A stretch of DNA of 64,000 nt from DASSSY01 sp035708205 (GTDB lineage Bacteria > Bacteroidota > Bacteroidia > Chitinophagales > Chitinophagaceae), in the NCBI GenBank assembly GCA_035708205.1, contig DASSSY010000008.1, positions 310,001 through 374,000 of the forward strand, written 5' to 3'. This document shows positions 1 through 9,408 of this stretch, in pieces; the stretch's first letter is position 1; every line of letters starts with the position of its first letter. The position numbers and the translations under genes are program-made. The notes under the pieces are model-generated. The model was not told the origin of the DNA. It did no database searches and was given only the letters and a program-made list of their open reading frames with translations.

Positions 1-2009
1 CGGCTGATGAAGTGTTGAGAAAAGTGCCGATGGTTACGGTTGATATGGATGATAACCTGGCTTTGCGCGGCAACGGCAACGTAAGGGTATTGGTTGACGG
101 CAAGCCTTCAACCGTCATTGCTTCCAGCGTCAGTGACGTGTTGAAGCAGATCCCTGCGGACAATATCAAATCCATTGAAGTGGTAACCAGCCCGGGCGCA
201 AAGTATGACGCCGAAGGCTCGGCGGGTGTCATTAATATTATTACCAAGCAAAACTTTATTCAAGGGATTAGCGGAAGAGCCTTTACCGGTCTCAGTTATA
301 ATTTGGTAGATAAAGGCCTGCGGGGCTATGGCGGTGTTAATCTGAACTATCGCCATAATAAATTAGGCTTATCTGCGGATCTGGGCGGCGGGCATTGGTC
401 GCATACCTCGAAGCAGTACGAGACGAGAGTTGACCATCCTGGCATGACAAATGAAACTACATTAAACCAGACCACCTTTGGCGATGGCGGCGGCAGTTTT
501 ATGTGGGGCAAGATCAATGGCGATTACAGCATTGATTCTTTAAATTCTATTTCCGCCGGGATAGGTATCCATCCCGGTACATGGGATAATGATGAGTCTC
601 AAACAACGCTTTTCCCGGGTTATGGCTTGAATTATTTCCAGAATACGCATTCCTCTTCGCCAAGACAGGATTATAGCTTCAACGCCGCTTACAACCGGAA
701 ATTCAGAGATAACCCCGAACATCGTTTGGATTTTCTGGCGCTTTATTCCGTCAACAGGGATCATGACCGGTATGATTTGGATAAGCATTACCTGCCGGAG
801 GATACCTTATATTATCAGGAAAAGAGCGGCAACCAGACCAAGAACAAGGAGTTGACTTTCCAGGCTGATTACGCACAACCGTTAAAACGGCATCAGCAGA
901 AAATTGAAGCAGGGCTTAAATATATTAACCGGAATGTTTTCAGTGATTATGATCTGTTTTCCTGGTCGCCGGCTACAGGCGACGACTGGCTACAGGATCC
1001 CGATCGTACCAACTTGCTGCAATATACACAGCAGGTAGCCGCAGCCTATGGCCAGTTTACAACGGACCTGACCCGGAAATTAAGCCTGATCGCCGGGCTG
1101 CGTTATGAGTTGACGGATATCAACGGTAAGCTAAGGGATAACGGCGGCGGCTTTCACAGCAATTTTAACAATGTGCTGCCCAGCGCCATATTGTCCTACA
1201 AGCTGCGTCAGTTCGACCGGCTTAACCTGAGCTATACCCAACGTATCGAGAGGCCTTCTATTGAATATATCAATCCTTATGTGGATTATAGTGATCCGCT
1301 GAACATCACGATCGGTAACCCCGAATTGTCCCCGGAGCGCATTCATAAGATCGAATTGGATTACAATACCATGATGGGCGGTTCTTCTATTAATTTAGCT
1401 GTTTTTTACAGCCATACCCAAAATGGCATTGAAGCCTGGACCAGCATTGATAATAATGGCGTAGCGGTTACAACTTATGGAAACTATGCCAGGAATAATA
1501 CCCTGGGATTAAACCTGTTTGGTGGTACGGTGTTGTTTAAACGTTGGCGGCTGAACCTGAACGGCAACCTGTATCATAAAGCCCTCTCGGGAAATGATAT
1601 GGAAAATAGCGGCTGGCAGTATGATACCCATTTTTCTTCAACCGTTGATCTTTATAAGGGGTTTGCCCTTAGCGGCTTTGCCATGTATCGGGGCAGGGAC
1701 GTTATGCTCCAGGGCTATCGCTCAGGCTGGTATCGTTACTCTCTGGGCATCAAGAAAGATATTCTGAAAGGTAAGGGCGATGTGTCCCTGACCGTTGAAA
1801 ATTTCTTATCTCCCGATATAAAGACCGTTCGCCATTACAATTACGGTGATGCGCTTTATGACATGTCCTCATACCGTCCCGCAAGGGGACTGAGATTCAG
1901 CTTTTCCTATAACTTCGGTAAAATGAAATTCGATAATGGCCGTAAGAAAATCGATAATAATGATTTAAAAGGCAGCCAGAACGATAATGACGGTACATCA
2001 ATGGGATAG
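1..2009 (+). CDS. TonB-dependent outer-membrane receptor, 5'-truncated by window edge
   Basis: The open frame runs in from before base 1, so the N-terminus (signal peptide and any carboxypeptidase-like domain) is missing. The first visible part is a plug domain: a DGKP turn, then an IPADNIKSIEVVTSPGAKYD segment and EGSAGVINIITK, typical of TonB-dependent receptor plugs. The remaining roughly 550 residues are aromatic-rich alternating strands of an outer-membrane beta barrel, ending in FSFSYNFGK before a short hydrophilic Asn/Asp/Gly tail. This resembles the Bacteroidota family with an OMP_b-brl_3-type barrel. It should sit in the outer membrane and import a substrate using TonB energy, but the ligand cannot be read from the sequence. 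No SusD partner follows, so it is not a typical glycan-uptake pair. Confidence 0.9.
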   Translation, partial: ADEVLRKVPMVTVDMDDNLALRGNGNVRVLVDGKPSTVIASSVSDVLKQIPADNIKSIEVVTSPGAKYDAEGSAGVINIITKQNFIQGISGRAFTGLSYNLVDKGLRGYGGVNLNYRHNKLGLSADLGGGHWSHTSKQYETRVDHPGMTNETTLNQTTFGDGGGSFMWGKINGDYSIDSLNSISAGIGIHPGTWDNDESQTTLFPGYGLNYFQNTHSSSPRQDYSFNAAYNRKFRDNPEHRLDFLALYSVNRDHDRYDLDKHYLPEDTLYYQEKSGNQTKNKELTFQADYAQPLKRHQQKIEAGLKYINRNVFSDYDLFSWSPATGDDWLQDPDRTNLLQYTQQVAAAYGQFTTDLTRKLSLIAGLRYELTDINGKLRDNGGGFHSNFNNVLPSAILSYKLRQFDRLNLSYTQRIERPSIEYINPYVDYSDPLNITIGNPELSPERIHKIELDYNTMMGGSSINLAVFYSHTQNGIEAWTSIDNNGVAVTTYGNYARNNTLGLNLFGGTVLFKRWRLNLNGNLYHKALSGNDMENSGWQYDTHFSSTVDLYKGFALSGFAMYRGRDVMLQGYRSGWYRYSLGIKKDILKGKGDVSLTVENFLSPDIKTVRHYNYGDALYDMSSYRPARGLRFSFSYNFGKMKFDNGRKKIDNNDLKGSQNDNDGTSMG

Positions 2010-2114
2010 CCTGGCCTTTGAGATTATGGCTACAGATATTGAAAAGTATGTTTTTTTTTCGTTTATTGCAATGATTTTGGCGGATTATTACCGTAGCCCA
2101 ATTTGATTGCCTCC

Positions 2115-4046
2115 ATGCGTTATTGTATTTTCTTTATGGTTGTTGTGATGTGCCTGCCGTACTTTCCGGTGCGAGCGCAGCAGCCTGTTTTCGGAGATAA
2201 AGCGCAAAAATGGTATGAGGAGGCTGTTCTGTATGAATTGCATCATCAGCCGGAAAAAGCTCTTGCGTTTTATAAGAAAAGTATCCGGAAAGATCCGCGG
2301 AACCTTCAGGTCTATTGGTCCTTGGCACATTTATTATCGCATCAGCAGGACTTCTATTCGGCAGCAAAAGTTTTAAAGCAGGCCAGGGCATATAGCGGTA
2401 AGGATGCCCAGTCTGTCAATATTGCTTTGGCGGAAGCCCTTTTTCGGGCCGGCGAATACGATGATGCCGGTTTTTCCCTGGATAACGTTTCGGGCAGCGC
2501 TCCGTTATCCAAAAATCAACAGGCACAAATAAGGCTGCTTCGCGCCAGTATTCAGTGGGCTAAGCAGCACATGGCCCTGCCTTATGGTGACACCCCCATT
2601 AATCCGGGACCCAGGATCAATTCCGCCTACAATGAATATTTTCCTTCTGTTAGCCTGGATGACAGCACCCTGGTTTTTACAAGGGAAACGAACGGTATCG
2701 ACCAGGATTTTTATCTGGCAAGAAGAGATTCCTGCGGCGGTTGGTTTGCCGCTAATCCCTTAGGGGAGCCGCCGAATTCTCCCCAGCAGGAAGGTGCCCA
2801 GATGCTATCGGCTGACGGGCATTATTTGTTCTTCATGCGTTGCCAGAACGAAAGCCCGAATGGCTGGGCCTTGGGAGGCTGTGACCTGTATTTTTCCTAT
2901 ACAACCGCTGAAGGCTGGTCGCAACCTGTTCCCTTTGGCGGAACGATCAACACCCCGGCATTTGAAGGCATGCCTTCCTTGTCTCCTGATAATAAAACAC
3001 TGTATTTTGTCAGTGATCGTGCGGGCGGTTATGGTGGAAAGGATATTTGGATGAGCCGTTTTCAGGACGGCTTATGGCAGGTCCCGGAAAACCTCGGCCC
3101 GGAAATCAATACGCCCGGCGACGAAACCGCTCCCTGGATCGCGGTAGATAATCAAACATTATATTTCACGTCAAACGGCCATCCGGGCTTTGGCGGAAAT
3201 GATATCTTTTTATCCAGAAAGCGGCCCGAAGGGCAGTGGAGTGCTGCAGTTAATTTAGGCTATCCTATCAATACCTCTTCGGATGATGCCAGTATGACGG
3301 TGAGCAATGATGGCCAAAAAGCTTATTTTAGCTCAAACCGGCCGGGCGGATCAGGCGGGATGGATATTTACGAAACGTCCTTGCCTGAAGCGCTGCAGCC
3401 TTATCCCCGGACCTGGCTTTACGGCATTGTCCGTGACAGTCTGGATAAAAGCCGTTTGACGCTGGCGATACTGACCTGGACAAACCTGGAAACCGGCCGG
3501 CAAATCGCACAATATCAAAGTAACTGGGGAAATGCCAGCTATTTGTCCGCTTTTCCCCTGAATACGCCATTGGCTTTGAATGTTACCCGGTATAATTATT
3601 TAGATATTAATGACACCTTTTGTTTTACACGCCAATATTCTTATCCGCCCGATACGATGGACCTGGATTTATTACCCCAATACTACAGTCCGCCCCTCAC
3701 GGATACCAATTTACTGACGGTCTATTTCGATAAAAACACTTTTACCATTAACGACAGTGTCGCACAATGGATACGCCAACGCGTTTTACTCTTTAAAGAC
3801 GGCCGGTACAATGAATTTATTGTCAACGGTTTTACCGATACCTCGGGTAACCCGGCGCTTAATGCCGAGATATCCTTTGAGCGTGCCCGCGCCCTGAAAG
3901 CCGTTTTATCAGATATGGGTATTCCGGAAGATAAAATCGAGGTCGAGGGCTGGGCAGACAGCAGCCCTTCAGCGTCAAATAATACGGAAGAAGGACGGGC
4001 GCTGAACAGGCGGGCGGTATTGGTTCTTCGCCGTCCTAAACGGTAA
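2115..4046 (+). CDS. PorE-like protein: TPR, PD40 beta-propeller, OmpA C-terminal domain
   Basis: I start at the ATG at 2115; the frame is open upstream to a TTG at 2103, but the ATG begins a clean signal peptide cut after VRAQ. In order there are TPR-like helices (about residues 25-150), five PD40/WD40-like blades between about 170 and 430 (for example LSPDNKTLYFVSD, VSNDGQKAYFSSN, each followed by a Gly-rich turn and DI), a short beta-rich linker beginning LYGIVRDS that resembles a carboxypeptidase-regulatory fold, and a C-terminal OmpA/MotB peptidoglycan-binding domain (about 535-643, ending NTEEGRALNRRAVLVL). This domain order matches PorE of the type IX secretion system, although several paralogues share it in Bacteroidota and PorE is usually a lipoprotein, which this is not. 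A T9SS cargo gene lies at 26693-28714. Confidence 0.85.
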   Translation: MRYCIFFMVVVMCLPYFPVRAQQPVFGDKAQKWYEEAVLYELHHQPEKALAFYKKSIRKDPRNLQVYWSLAHLLSHQQDFYSAAKVLKQARAYSGKDAQSVNIALAEALFRAGEYDDAGFSLDNVSGSAPLSKNQQAQIRLLRASIQWAKQHMALPYGDTPINPGPRINSAYNEYFPSVSLDDSTLVFTRETNGIDQDFYLARRDSCGGWFAANPLGEPPNSPQQEGAQMLSADGHYLFFMRCQNESPNGWALGGCDLYFSYTTAEGWSQPVPFGGTINTPAFEGMPSLSPDNKTLYFVSDRAGGYGGKDIWMSRFQDGLWQVPENLGPEINTPGDETAPWIAVDNQTLYFTSNGHPGFGGNDIFLSRKRPEGQWSAAVNLGYPINTSSDDASMTVSNDGQKAYFSSNRPGGSGGMDIYETSLPEALQPYPRTWLYGIVRDSLDKSRLTLAILTWTNLETGRQIAQYQSNWGNASYLSAFPLNTPLALNVTRYNYLDINDTFCFTRQYSYPPDTMDLDLLPQYYSPPLTDTNLLTVYFDKNTFTINDSVAQWIRQRVLLFKDGRYNEFIVNGFTDTSGNPALNAEISFERARALKAVLSDMGIPEDKIEVEGWADSSPSASNNTEEGRALNRRAVLVLRRPKR

Positions 4047-4096
4047 ACGCACCGGTTAATTATCATTTTTATTTCCTGACCCGGTCTGATTTGCCC

Positions 4097-4104
4097 TAAC
4101 TTTG
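4097..4104 (+). promoter_or_regulatory. -7 promoter box of the nitrilase-family gene
   Basis: TAACTTTG matches the Bacteroidota -7 consensus TAnnTTTG and lies 26 bases before the ATG at 4131. No TTG stands at the usual distance upstream, so the -33 element is weak or absent. Confidence 0.45.
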
Positions 4105-4130
4105 AGCTTGATTATTTCAAATTGTTTTTC

Positions 4131-4910
4131 ATGAAATCTTTGAACATCGCAGCGCTTCAGATCGACATATTTTGGGAAGATAAAATGCATAACCTGGAAG
4201 CGTTATCACAAACTATTTCCGGCCTGGACAAAGACAGTCATATTGTGTTTTTGCCGGAAATGTTTGCCACCGGCTTTAGCATGAATCCCGGTTTAGCGGA
4301 GCCGATGGATGGCGGAATTGTTAACTGGATGCGGCAAACAGCTCAACATTCAGGTAAGATTATCTGCGGCAGTGTTATGATCCGGGATGAAGATCATATT
4401 TACAACAGGCTGATGTGGATGTTGCCCAACGGCATGTGGCATTATTATGATAAGCGGCATTTGTTTGCTTACGGCGGAGAGGACAGGATTTTTAGGCCCG
4501 GCAACAACCGTATTGTGGTCCAGGCTAATGGCTGGAAGATTTGCCTGATGATTTGTTACGATTTGCGTTTCCCCGTCTGGTGCCGCCAGCAGCCTTCGTC
4601 GCCGTATGATATCCTGGTTTTTGTGGCCAACTGGCCGGAACGCCGGCGCCTGGCCTGGAAGACCCTGTTGCAGGCCAGGGCCATAGAGAACCAATGTTAT
4701 GTTTTAGGCGTTAATCGGGTAGGGCAGGATGGTTTGGGCATTGCTCATTGCGGCGACAGCCTATTGGTTGACCCAATAGGGAAAATCGTCAACGGTGCCC
4801 CAGAACGCCAACCGGCTATTATCCAAGCAACCCTGAACGGCGATTTAGTCCAGGATACCCGAGCGCATTTCCCTTTTCTTAAAGATGCGGATAGTTTTTT
4901 GCTGGTGTAG
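4131..4910 (+). CDS. Nitrilase-family amidohydrolase (YafV/omega-amidase-like)
   Basis: The protein has 259 residues and starts at the ATG at 4131; an upstream TTG at 4122 is less likely. The carbon-nitrogen hydrolase fold is clear: the catalytic Glu in VFLPEMFATGFSM, the Lys in YYDKRHLF and the Cys in LMICYDLRFPVW form the Glu-Lys-Cys triad. The FATGFSM and YDLRFPVW motifs resemble the YafV/Nit2 group, which hydrolyses alpha-keto-amides such as alpha-ketoglutaramate, so a role in cytosolic amide repair or salvage is likely. The exact substrate is inferred from family resemblance. A TAnnTTTG box lies just upstream and the gene appears to be transcribed alone. Confidence 0.88.
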   Translation: MKSLNIAALQIDIFWEDKMHNLEALSQTISGLDKDSHIVFLPEMFATGFSMNPGLAEPMDGGIVNWMRQTAQHSGKIICGSVMIRDEDHIYNRLMWMLPNGMWHYYDKRHLFAYGGEDRIFRPGNNRIVVQANGWKICLMICYDLRFPVWCRQQPSSPYDILVFVANWPERRRLAWKTLLQARAIENQCYVLGVNRVGQDGLGIAHCGDSLLVDPIGKIVNGAPERQPAIIQATLNGDLVQDTRAHFPFLKDADSFLLV

Positions 4911-5283
4911 CCTATAAAACACGCAGGTCGTGTACAGCACTGGGGGATAAATGTTAAGCAGGGAATGCATGGGTTACAAGCTCGCATGATCTAGAGCAAG
5001 AAAGAATGCTGATAGTTTTTTGGTCTCATGCCATTTGGACAATTTTATAAGGCATTACGGTACTCGTTCTTCTCCGACAGCCCGGCTGTGAGGACGCTTA
5101 ACCAAAGGCGGTTGGTTTTGATAGAACGATAAAAAAGTCACTGTGTCAAATAAATATCCAAACGGCATACCTTGTGCTATAGGCTTTATTCTTAATAATA
5201 GGCTCAGGCTGTCTGCCTTATAGCAGAACTGGTTCTTCATTTAATATCACCTTATAACTTTACCTACCTCGCACGCATGCTAA
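4911..5283. other. Intergenic stretch between convergent genes, no supported gene
   Basis: These 373 bases separate the nitrilase gene from queG, which converge here. I see no tRNA, no intrinsic terminator with a clear T-run and no protein I recognise. A 61-codon frame on the minus strand (5240 to 5055) has an ATG but no recognisable motif, and neighbouring frames are broken by stops. It could be the decayed end of an older gene. Confidence 0.4.
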
Positions 5284-6225
5284 TTACAACGATTTCTCCT
5301 TTTTCAAAAATCCCAGATTCCGTTGCATACCTTTCCATTTACTGCGTTTGATGGGGGAATGCCTGAGCAGCTTCCGGAAAACATCCTCGCTCATGTCTTC
5401 CCACTCCGTGGTACTCAAATTCAGGATTTCGGGTATGGGTTGCAGCGCTTCCTGATGATGCGGTTGGGCAAAGCGGTTCCAGGGGCAGACTTCCTGGCAG
5501 ATATCACAGCCAAAAGCCCAGCCTTCCATCTTTCCTTTGAATTCTTCGGGGATAATATCGTCTTTTAGCTCAATGGTGAGGTAGGAAATGCATTTGCTGC
5601 CGTCAATCAGTCCCGGCTCGGGAATGGCGCCGGTAGGACAGGCTTCTAAACAGCGGGTGCAGCTGCCGCAAAAGTCCTTAGCGAATTGCGGGTCATATTC
5701 AAGGGGCAGATCAACAATCAGGGAGGCGATGAAAAAGTAAGAGCCGGCCTTTTTGGTAATTAGATTACCGTTCTTGCCGATCCAACCCAGACCGCTTCTT
5801 TGCGCCCAGGCGCGTTCCAGAACCGGTGCGCTGTCTACAAATCCCCGGCCATTCACCTCGCCGACCTCACTGCGTAATTCTTCTAAAAATAAGTTTAGTT
5901 TATTTCTTATATATTCATGATAATCAATTCCATAAGCGTATTTTGATATTTTTGGCGCTGTCTTATCTTGTTGTTCTTGAGGAAAATAGTTCATCAATAA
6001 TGTAATGACCGACCGGGCGCCCGGAACAAGTTTGCATGGGTCTATGCGCAGGTCAAAATAGCGTTCCATGTAGCTCATATTCCCTTGGTAGCCGTTCATC
6101 AACCATTGCTCCAATCTCCTGGCGTCATCATCTAGCTGAACAGCGCGGGCAATGCCGCAATAGTCAAAACCCAGGCGGGCGCTTGCGACCTTGATCAACC
6201 GGCTGTGCTTTTCGGTATTGGTCAT
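5284..6225 (-). CDS. queG: Epoxyqueuosine reductase QueG
   Basis: QueG is the cobalamin- and iron-sulfur-dependent enzyme that reduces epoxyqueuosine to queuosine in the wobble position of tRNAs for Tyr, His, Asn and Asp. The 313-residue protein has the family Asp in GFVDSAPVLE (residue 131) and eight cysteines for two 4Fe-4S clusters: C186, C189, C192 and C196 in the FCGSCTRCLEACP block, and C212, C240, C243 and C247 ending in CDICQEVCPWN. The length fits the short form without the C-terminal HEAT repeats. It is the last gene of a probable porin-rluD-queG transcript, 30 bases after rluD, so two RNA-modification genes are paired. Confidence 0.96.
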   Translation of the reverse strand: MTNTEKHSRLIKVASARLGFDYCGIARAVQLDDDARRLEQWLMNGYQGNMSYMERYFDLRIDPCKLVPGARSVITLLMNYFPQEQQDKTAPKISKYAYGIDYHEYIRNKLNLFLEELRSEVGEVNGRGFVDSAPVLERAWAQRSGLGWIGKNGNLITKKAGSYFFIASLIVDLPLEYDPQFAKDFCGSCTRCLEACPTGAIPEPGLIDGSKCISYLTIELKDDIIPEEFKGKMEGWAFGCDICQEVCPWNRFAQPHHQEALQPIPEILNLSTTEWEDMSEDVFRKLLRHSPIKRSKWKGMQRNLGFLKKEKSL

Positions 6226-6255
6226 GATAAAATAGTTGTGTGGCTAAGAGCGAAG

Positions 6256-7311
6256 CTATGAATATTGCTCCACATATTGGCGCCATTTCTCTAAAACCGC
6301 TTTAAAATCTTCCGGGAGATCGCTGTTAAATAACATCTCTTTTTTGGTTGTGGGGTGGATGAAGCCTAATTCCTTGGCATGTAAGGCTTGCCGGGGCATG
6401 GTTTTGAAACAATTGTCCACGAATTGCCGGTATTTGGCGTATACCGTTCCCTTTATAATCTTATCGCCGCCGTAAGTTTCATCATTAAACAACGGATGGC
6501 CAATTAGTTTGCTGTGTACCCTGATTTGGTGGGTACGGCCGGTTTCCAGGCGAAATTCTAAAAGGGTTGTATAATGAAAACGCTCCAGGACTTTATAATG
6601 AGTAATGGCTTCCTTACCGTAATCCCCGTCCGGAAAAGCGTCCATTTTCTTCCGAAAGCGCCGGTTGCGGCCGATGTGAGCCTTAATCGTACCTTCTTCT
6701 TGTTCAAAGTCGCCCCAGGCCAGTGCCTGGTAGCGCCGGTGGACAGTGTGGGCCTTGAATTGTGCCGCGAGTTTCTGCCGCGACAGTTCGTTTTTGGCGA
6801 TCAGCAGCAAGCCGCTGGTGTTTTTATCAATCCGGTGCACTAATCCCACACGTTGTAGAGGATTAATAGCGGTCTTGTCTTCCGCAGGATTGAGATGCCA
6901 GGCGATACCGTTGGCCAAAGTACCCGAATAATTACCGCTCCCGGGGTGCACCACCATGCCAGCTGGTTTATTAATAATCATTAAATCAGGGTCTTCATAA
7001 ACAATATCTAAAGTAATTTCCTGAGGAATGATCTCCGTACTTTCAACGGTCCTGGTGTCAAAAACAACAATTTCCTCCCCGGCTTTTATTTTGTAATTGG
7101 CTTTTGTGGGCTGGCCGTTGACCAATACCATGCCCTCGTCAATGGCTTGTTGTATTTTGCTTCGGGTGGCATTTTCAATCCTGTGCATTAAGAATTTGTC
7201 AATGCGGATGGGTTCTTGTCCCATATCAGTAGTCAGCCGGAGGCGCTCCCTTAAGGCCGGCTGTTCCTCCTCATCATCCTGCCAGTCTTCAAATTCATTC
7301 TCAATGCGCAT
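6256..7311 (-). CDS. rluD: Ribosomal large-subunit pseudouridine synthase, RluA/RluD family
   Basis: The protein has 351 residues. After a short acidic N-terminus there is an S4 RNA-binding domain (about residues 33-85, RIDKFLMHRI to VNGQPTKANYKIKAGE) and then the RluA-type catalytic domain. The catalytic Asp is residue 162 in VGLVHRIDKNTSGLLL, matching the HRLDxxTSG signature, and GRTHQIRVH is also present. It should isomerise uridines in 23S rRNA (helix 69 in the case of RluD); assignment to RluD rather than another RluA paralogue rests on the S4 domain and is likely but not certain. It lies between a porin gene and queG with gaps of about 30 bases, suggesting co-transcription. Confidence 0.92.
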   Translation of the reverse strand: MRIENEFEDWQDDEEEQPALRERLRLTTDMGQEPIRIDKFLMHRIENATRSKIQQAIDEGMVLVNGQPTKANYKIKAGEEIVVFDTRTVESTEIIPQEITLDIVYEDPDLMIINKPAGMVVHPGSGNYSGTLANGIAWHLNPAEDKTAINPLQRVGLVHRIDKNTSGLLLIAKNELSRQKLAAQFKAHTVHRRYQALAWGDFEQEEGTIKAHIGRNRRFRKKMDAFPDGDYGKEAITHYKVLERFHYTTLLEFRLETGRTHQIRVHSKLIGHPLFNDETYGGDKIIKGTVYAKYRQFVDNCFKTMPRQALHAKELGFIHPTTKKEMLFNSDLPEDFKAVLEKWRQYVEQYS

Positions 7312-7343
7312 GTTTGTATAGCATTAATGCCTTATTGGCGTTG

Positions 7344-9338
7344 TTAATTGATTAATATCCAGGAAAATCCAAGCCTGAACATCATGTTTTCAGAAGGATA
7401 TCCCGGAGTGTTAATTGTATTTTTATATAAAAGTTGCTGTACATCACTCAAAGATAAGAACGCCCGGAAATGATGAAGCTGAAAATTAAAGAAAGCGTTT
7501 AATTGTGGCAAGTTATTGGTCTGATAAGTATTTTGATAAAAAAATTGATTGATTAATGGTGAATAACCATAACAATAATAATTAGTTGTATAACTTACCT
7601 CAATTCCTGTTTCAATACTGAGCGCCCCTTTGAAAATATCGTTATGATAGGAGAGTTGCTCCAGGGCCATTAATTTCGGAACTGAAATAACACTATTTTC
7701 TTGATTTTGTTGATAAAGTAATTTGTTATCTAAAGTGAAATTATGAAAATTTATGGGCTTTTGAACATAAATTTGTAACAAAGGAATGAGATTGCTTTCC
7801 TGTTGTGGCTGTAAGTTAGAATCAAAATATAAGTAGTTGGATATCATTATATAATTCCCAATTACATTTAGATTTAGTTTAGATATGTTGATCCCTGCAC
7901 TTAGCTTGGTATTGCTGGTCTTTTTGAACGCCTGGCTGAAGTCAAAATAGTTACTTGAAAAATGTTCATACAGGTATGGCGCGTTCGTCAGGCTTTGATG
8001 AAAGCCCAAATCAAAGCCTAACCAGTCATTGAGTTGTTTTTGGAGTTGCGCGTTTATCTTGAAATCGCCTAACGCCTGCCCGGTTACATATAGTTGGGCA
8101 TCGGCGTCATAAAACCATTGATGGGGCTGGAAGGCTTCTTTTTTAATACTGCCAAACAGGAAAGTATTAAAACTGTTGTCATGATCATATCCGGAGGGCG
8201 TTAATGAAGAAAAGCGGTCGATCCGGTTGCCGATTCCGGTTTTGATTTGCATCAGGTGCTCGTCTTTACCCAGGAATCCGTTCAGGCTGATGCGATTATC
8301 AATATAGCTCCATTTTTGACGGCCGAAAAGACTGTCCTGGGTGCCAAAGCTCAGGGCGGCGATGGACGCATAGCGTGCAGAATCGGGCAGGTAGTCGTTA
8401 TACAGGTGTTTTTCACTGTGAATGCGCAACTCATGTTGCAGCCGGAAGCGCGGTACGAAAGTGACCGTCCGGTGTGTAGAGTCCTTGTTATAGCTGGTGT
8501 CTGTCTGTCCCCAGGAATAATTGTTCTGGATATAAAAATCGATATCCCGGAGCTGATTATTGACCGGCGATTTGTCATTGCCTGAAAATAGCACCGGAAT
8601 ATTGACCGGAATGCGGCTCCGGTCACTGAAATTGCCAAGGTTAAGAAAAGAATCAGATTCTATACCGCCATTCTCGTCTTGTGAAAAGTGGTTATAGATA
8701 AAGGCCGCCTTTAGCTGATATCTCTGGTTTTGACTCTTGTAATTGGTATTTAGGCTACCCTGAATATTTTTGCTGGTCTGGCCGGCAAAAAAGCCCTGGG
8801 AAGAGGCGGCTCTGATATTCCCGGCAAAATTCCAGTTGGGAGTGATGTTTTGGGTATGGATCAGGCGGACAATTTGCTGGTTTTTGCTGCCGAGCATGAA
8901 CGAAAAATCTGAATAGGGGTTAGTCGTATTGTAAAAGCGTAGGCTGTCCAAAGCTATCCGGTAAAAATCAAAAACGTCATAACCGGAAGATAGTCCCGGA
9001 TTAAGGAGCCCTGGCTGAAAATACAGGTTGCGTGTGGCGGTCCCGTAATTACCCAGGTTAATGCCCCACCAGGGATATACAGGCTCAAAATGCTGAAAAT
9101 GACGAATGCTGCTGTCTGGTTTCCGGTGGATCCCGGAACCTAATGTCGTGAAATATATCGTGGCTTCCACTTCTTTCCAGCCTTTGTTGGTCGAGTCCAC
9201 ATTATTGGAATCGGCCTGCTGAAACAGGTTCATATTGCTGTTGCCCGTTCCGGTACTGAATTGCGCCCGGCTTTCCGGTTGGTTGATGAGCAACATTACC
9301 GGCAGGAAAAGTAGAATTAACCGCTTTTTGAGTAACAA
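7344..9338 (-). CDS. Porin_10-type putative outer-membrane porin
   Basis: The only workable start is a TTG at 9338: no ATG occurs between the upstream in-frame stop and residue 15, and from TTG a good signal peptide is read (MLLKKRLILLFLPVML, cut near SRAQ). The mature 640-residue protein is a long series of amphipathic strands rich in Tyr, Phe, Asn and Gln. Features typical of Bacteroidota putative porins (Porin_10) are present, such as the N-terminal YPWWGINLGNYGTATRNL block followed by FDFYRIALDSLRFYNT. It should form an outer-membrane channel of unknown selectivity. It heads a transcript with rluD and queG, and a TAnnTTTG box lies 22 bases upstream. Confidence 0.82.
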   Translation of the reverse strand: MLLKKRLILLFLPVMLLINQPESRAQFSTGTGNSNMNLFQQADSNNVDSTNKGWKEVEATIYFTTLGSGIHRKPDSSIRHFQHFEPVYPWWGINLGNYGTATRNLYFQPGLLNPGLSSGYDVFDFYRIALDSLRFYNTTNPYSDFSFMLGSKNQQIVRLIHTQNITPNWNFAGNIRAASSQGFFAGQTSKNIQGSLNTNYKSQNQRYQLKAAFIYNHFSQDENGGIESDSFLNLGNFSDRSRIPVNIPVLFSGNDKSPVNNQLRDIDFYIQNNYSWGQTDTSYNKDSTHRTVTFVPRFRLQHELRIHSEKHLYNDYLPDSARYASIAALSFGTQDSLFGRQKWSYIDNRISLNGFLGKDEHLMQIKTGIGNRIDRFSSLTPSGYDHDNSFNTFLFGSIKKEAFQPHQWFYDADAQLYVTGQALGDFKINAQLQKQLNDWLGFDLGFHQSLTNAPYLYEHFSSNYFDFSQAFKKTSNTKLSAGINISKLNLNVIGNYIMISNYLYFDSNLQPQQESNLIPLLQIYVQKPINFHNFTLDNKLLYQQNQENSVISVPKLMALEQLSYHNDIFKGALSIETGIEVSYTTNYYCYGYSPLINQFFYQNTYQTNNLPQLNAFFNFQLHHFRAFLSLSDVQQLLYKNTINTPGYPSENMMFRLGFSWILIN

Positions 9339-9360
9339 GGAAATAACTGTTTATTGGCAG

Positions 9361-9368
9361 CAAAAGTA
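9361..9368 (-). promoter_or_regulatory. -7 promoter box of the porin-rluD-queG transcript
   Basis: On the minus strand TACTTTTG matches TAnnTTTG and sits 22 bases before the TTG start of the porin gene, giving a predicted leader of about 15-18 bases. A TTG occurs 26 bases further upstream, slightly beyond the usual 17-23 base spacing. Confidence 0.45.
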
Positions 9369-9408
9369 AGGTAAAATAGCCGGTTACCCTGACCCAAAGA
9401 TAAACGGG

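Noticed and set aside
5055..5240. 61-codon minus-strand frame with ATG start in the 4911-5283 gap
   Set aside because: No motif, no promoter box and no support from length; nearby frames also look partly protein-like but are broken by stops, so I cannot tell a real gene from a remnant.
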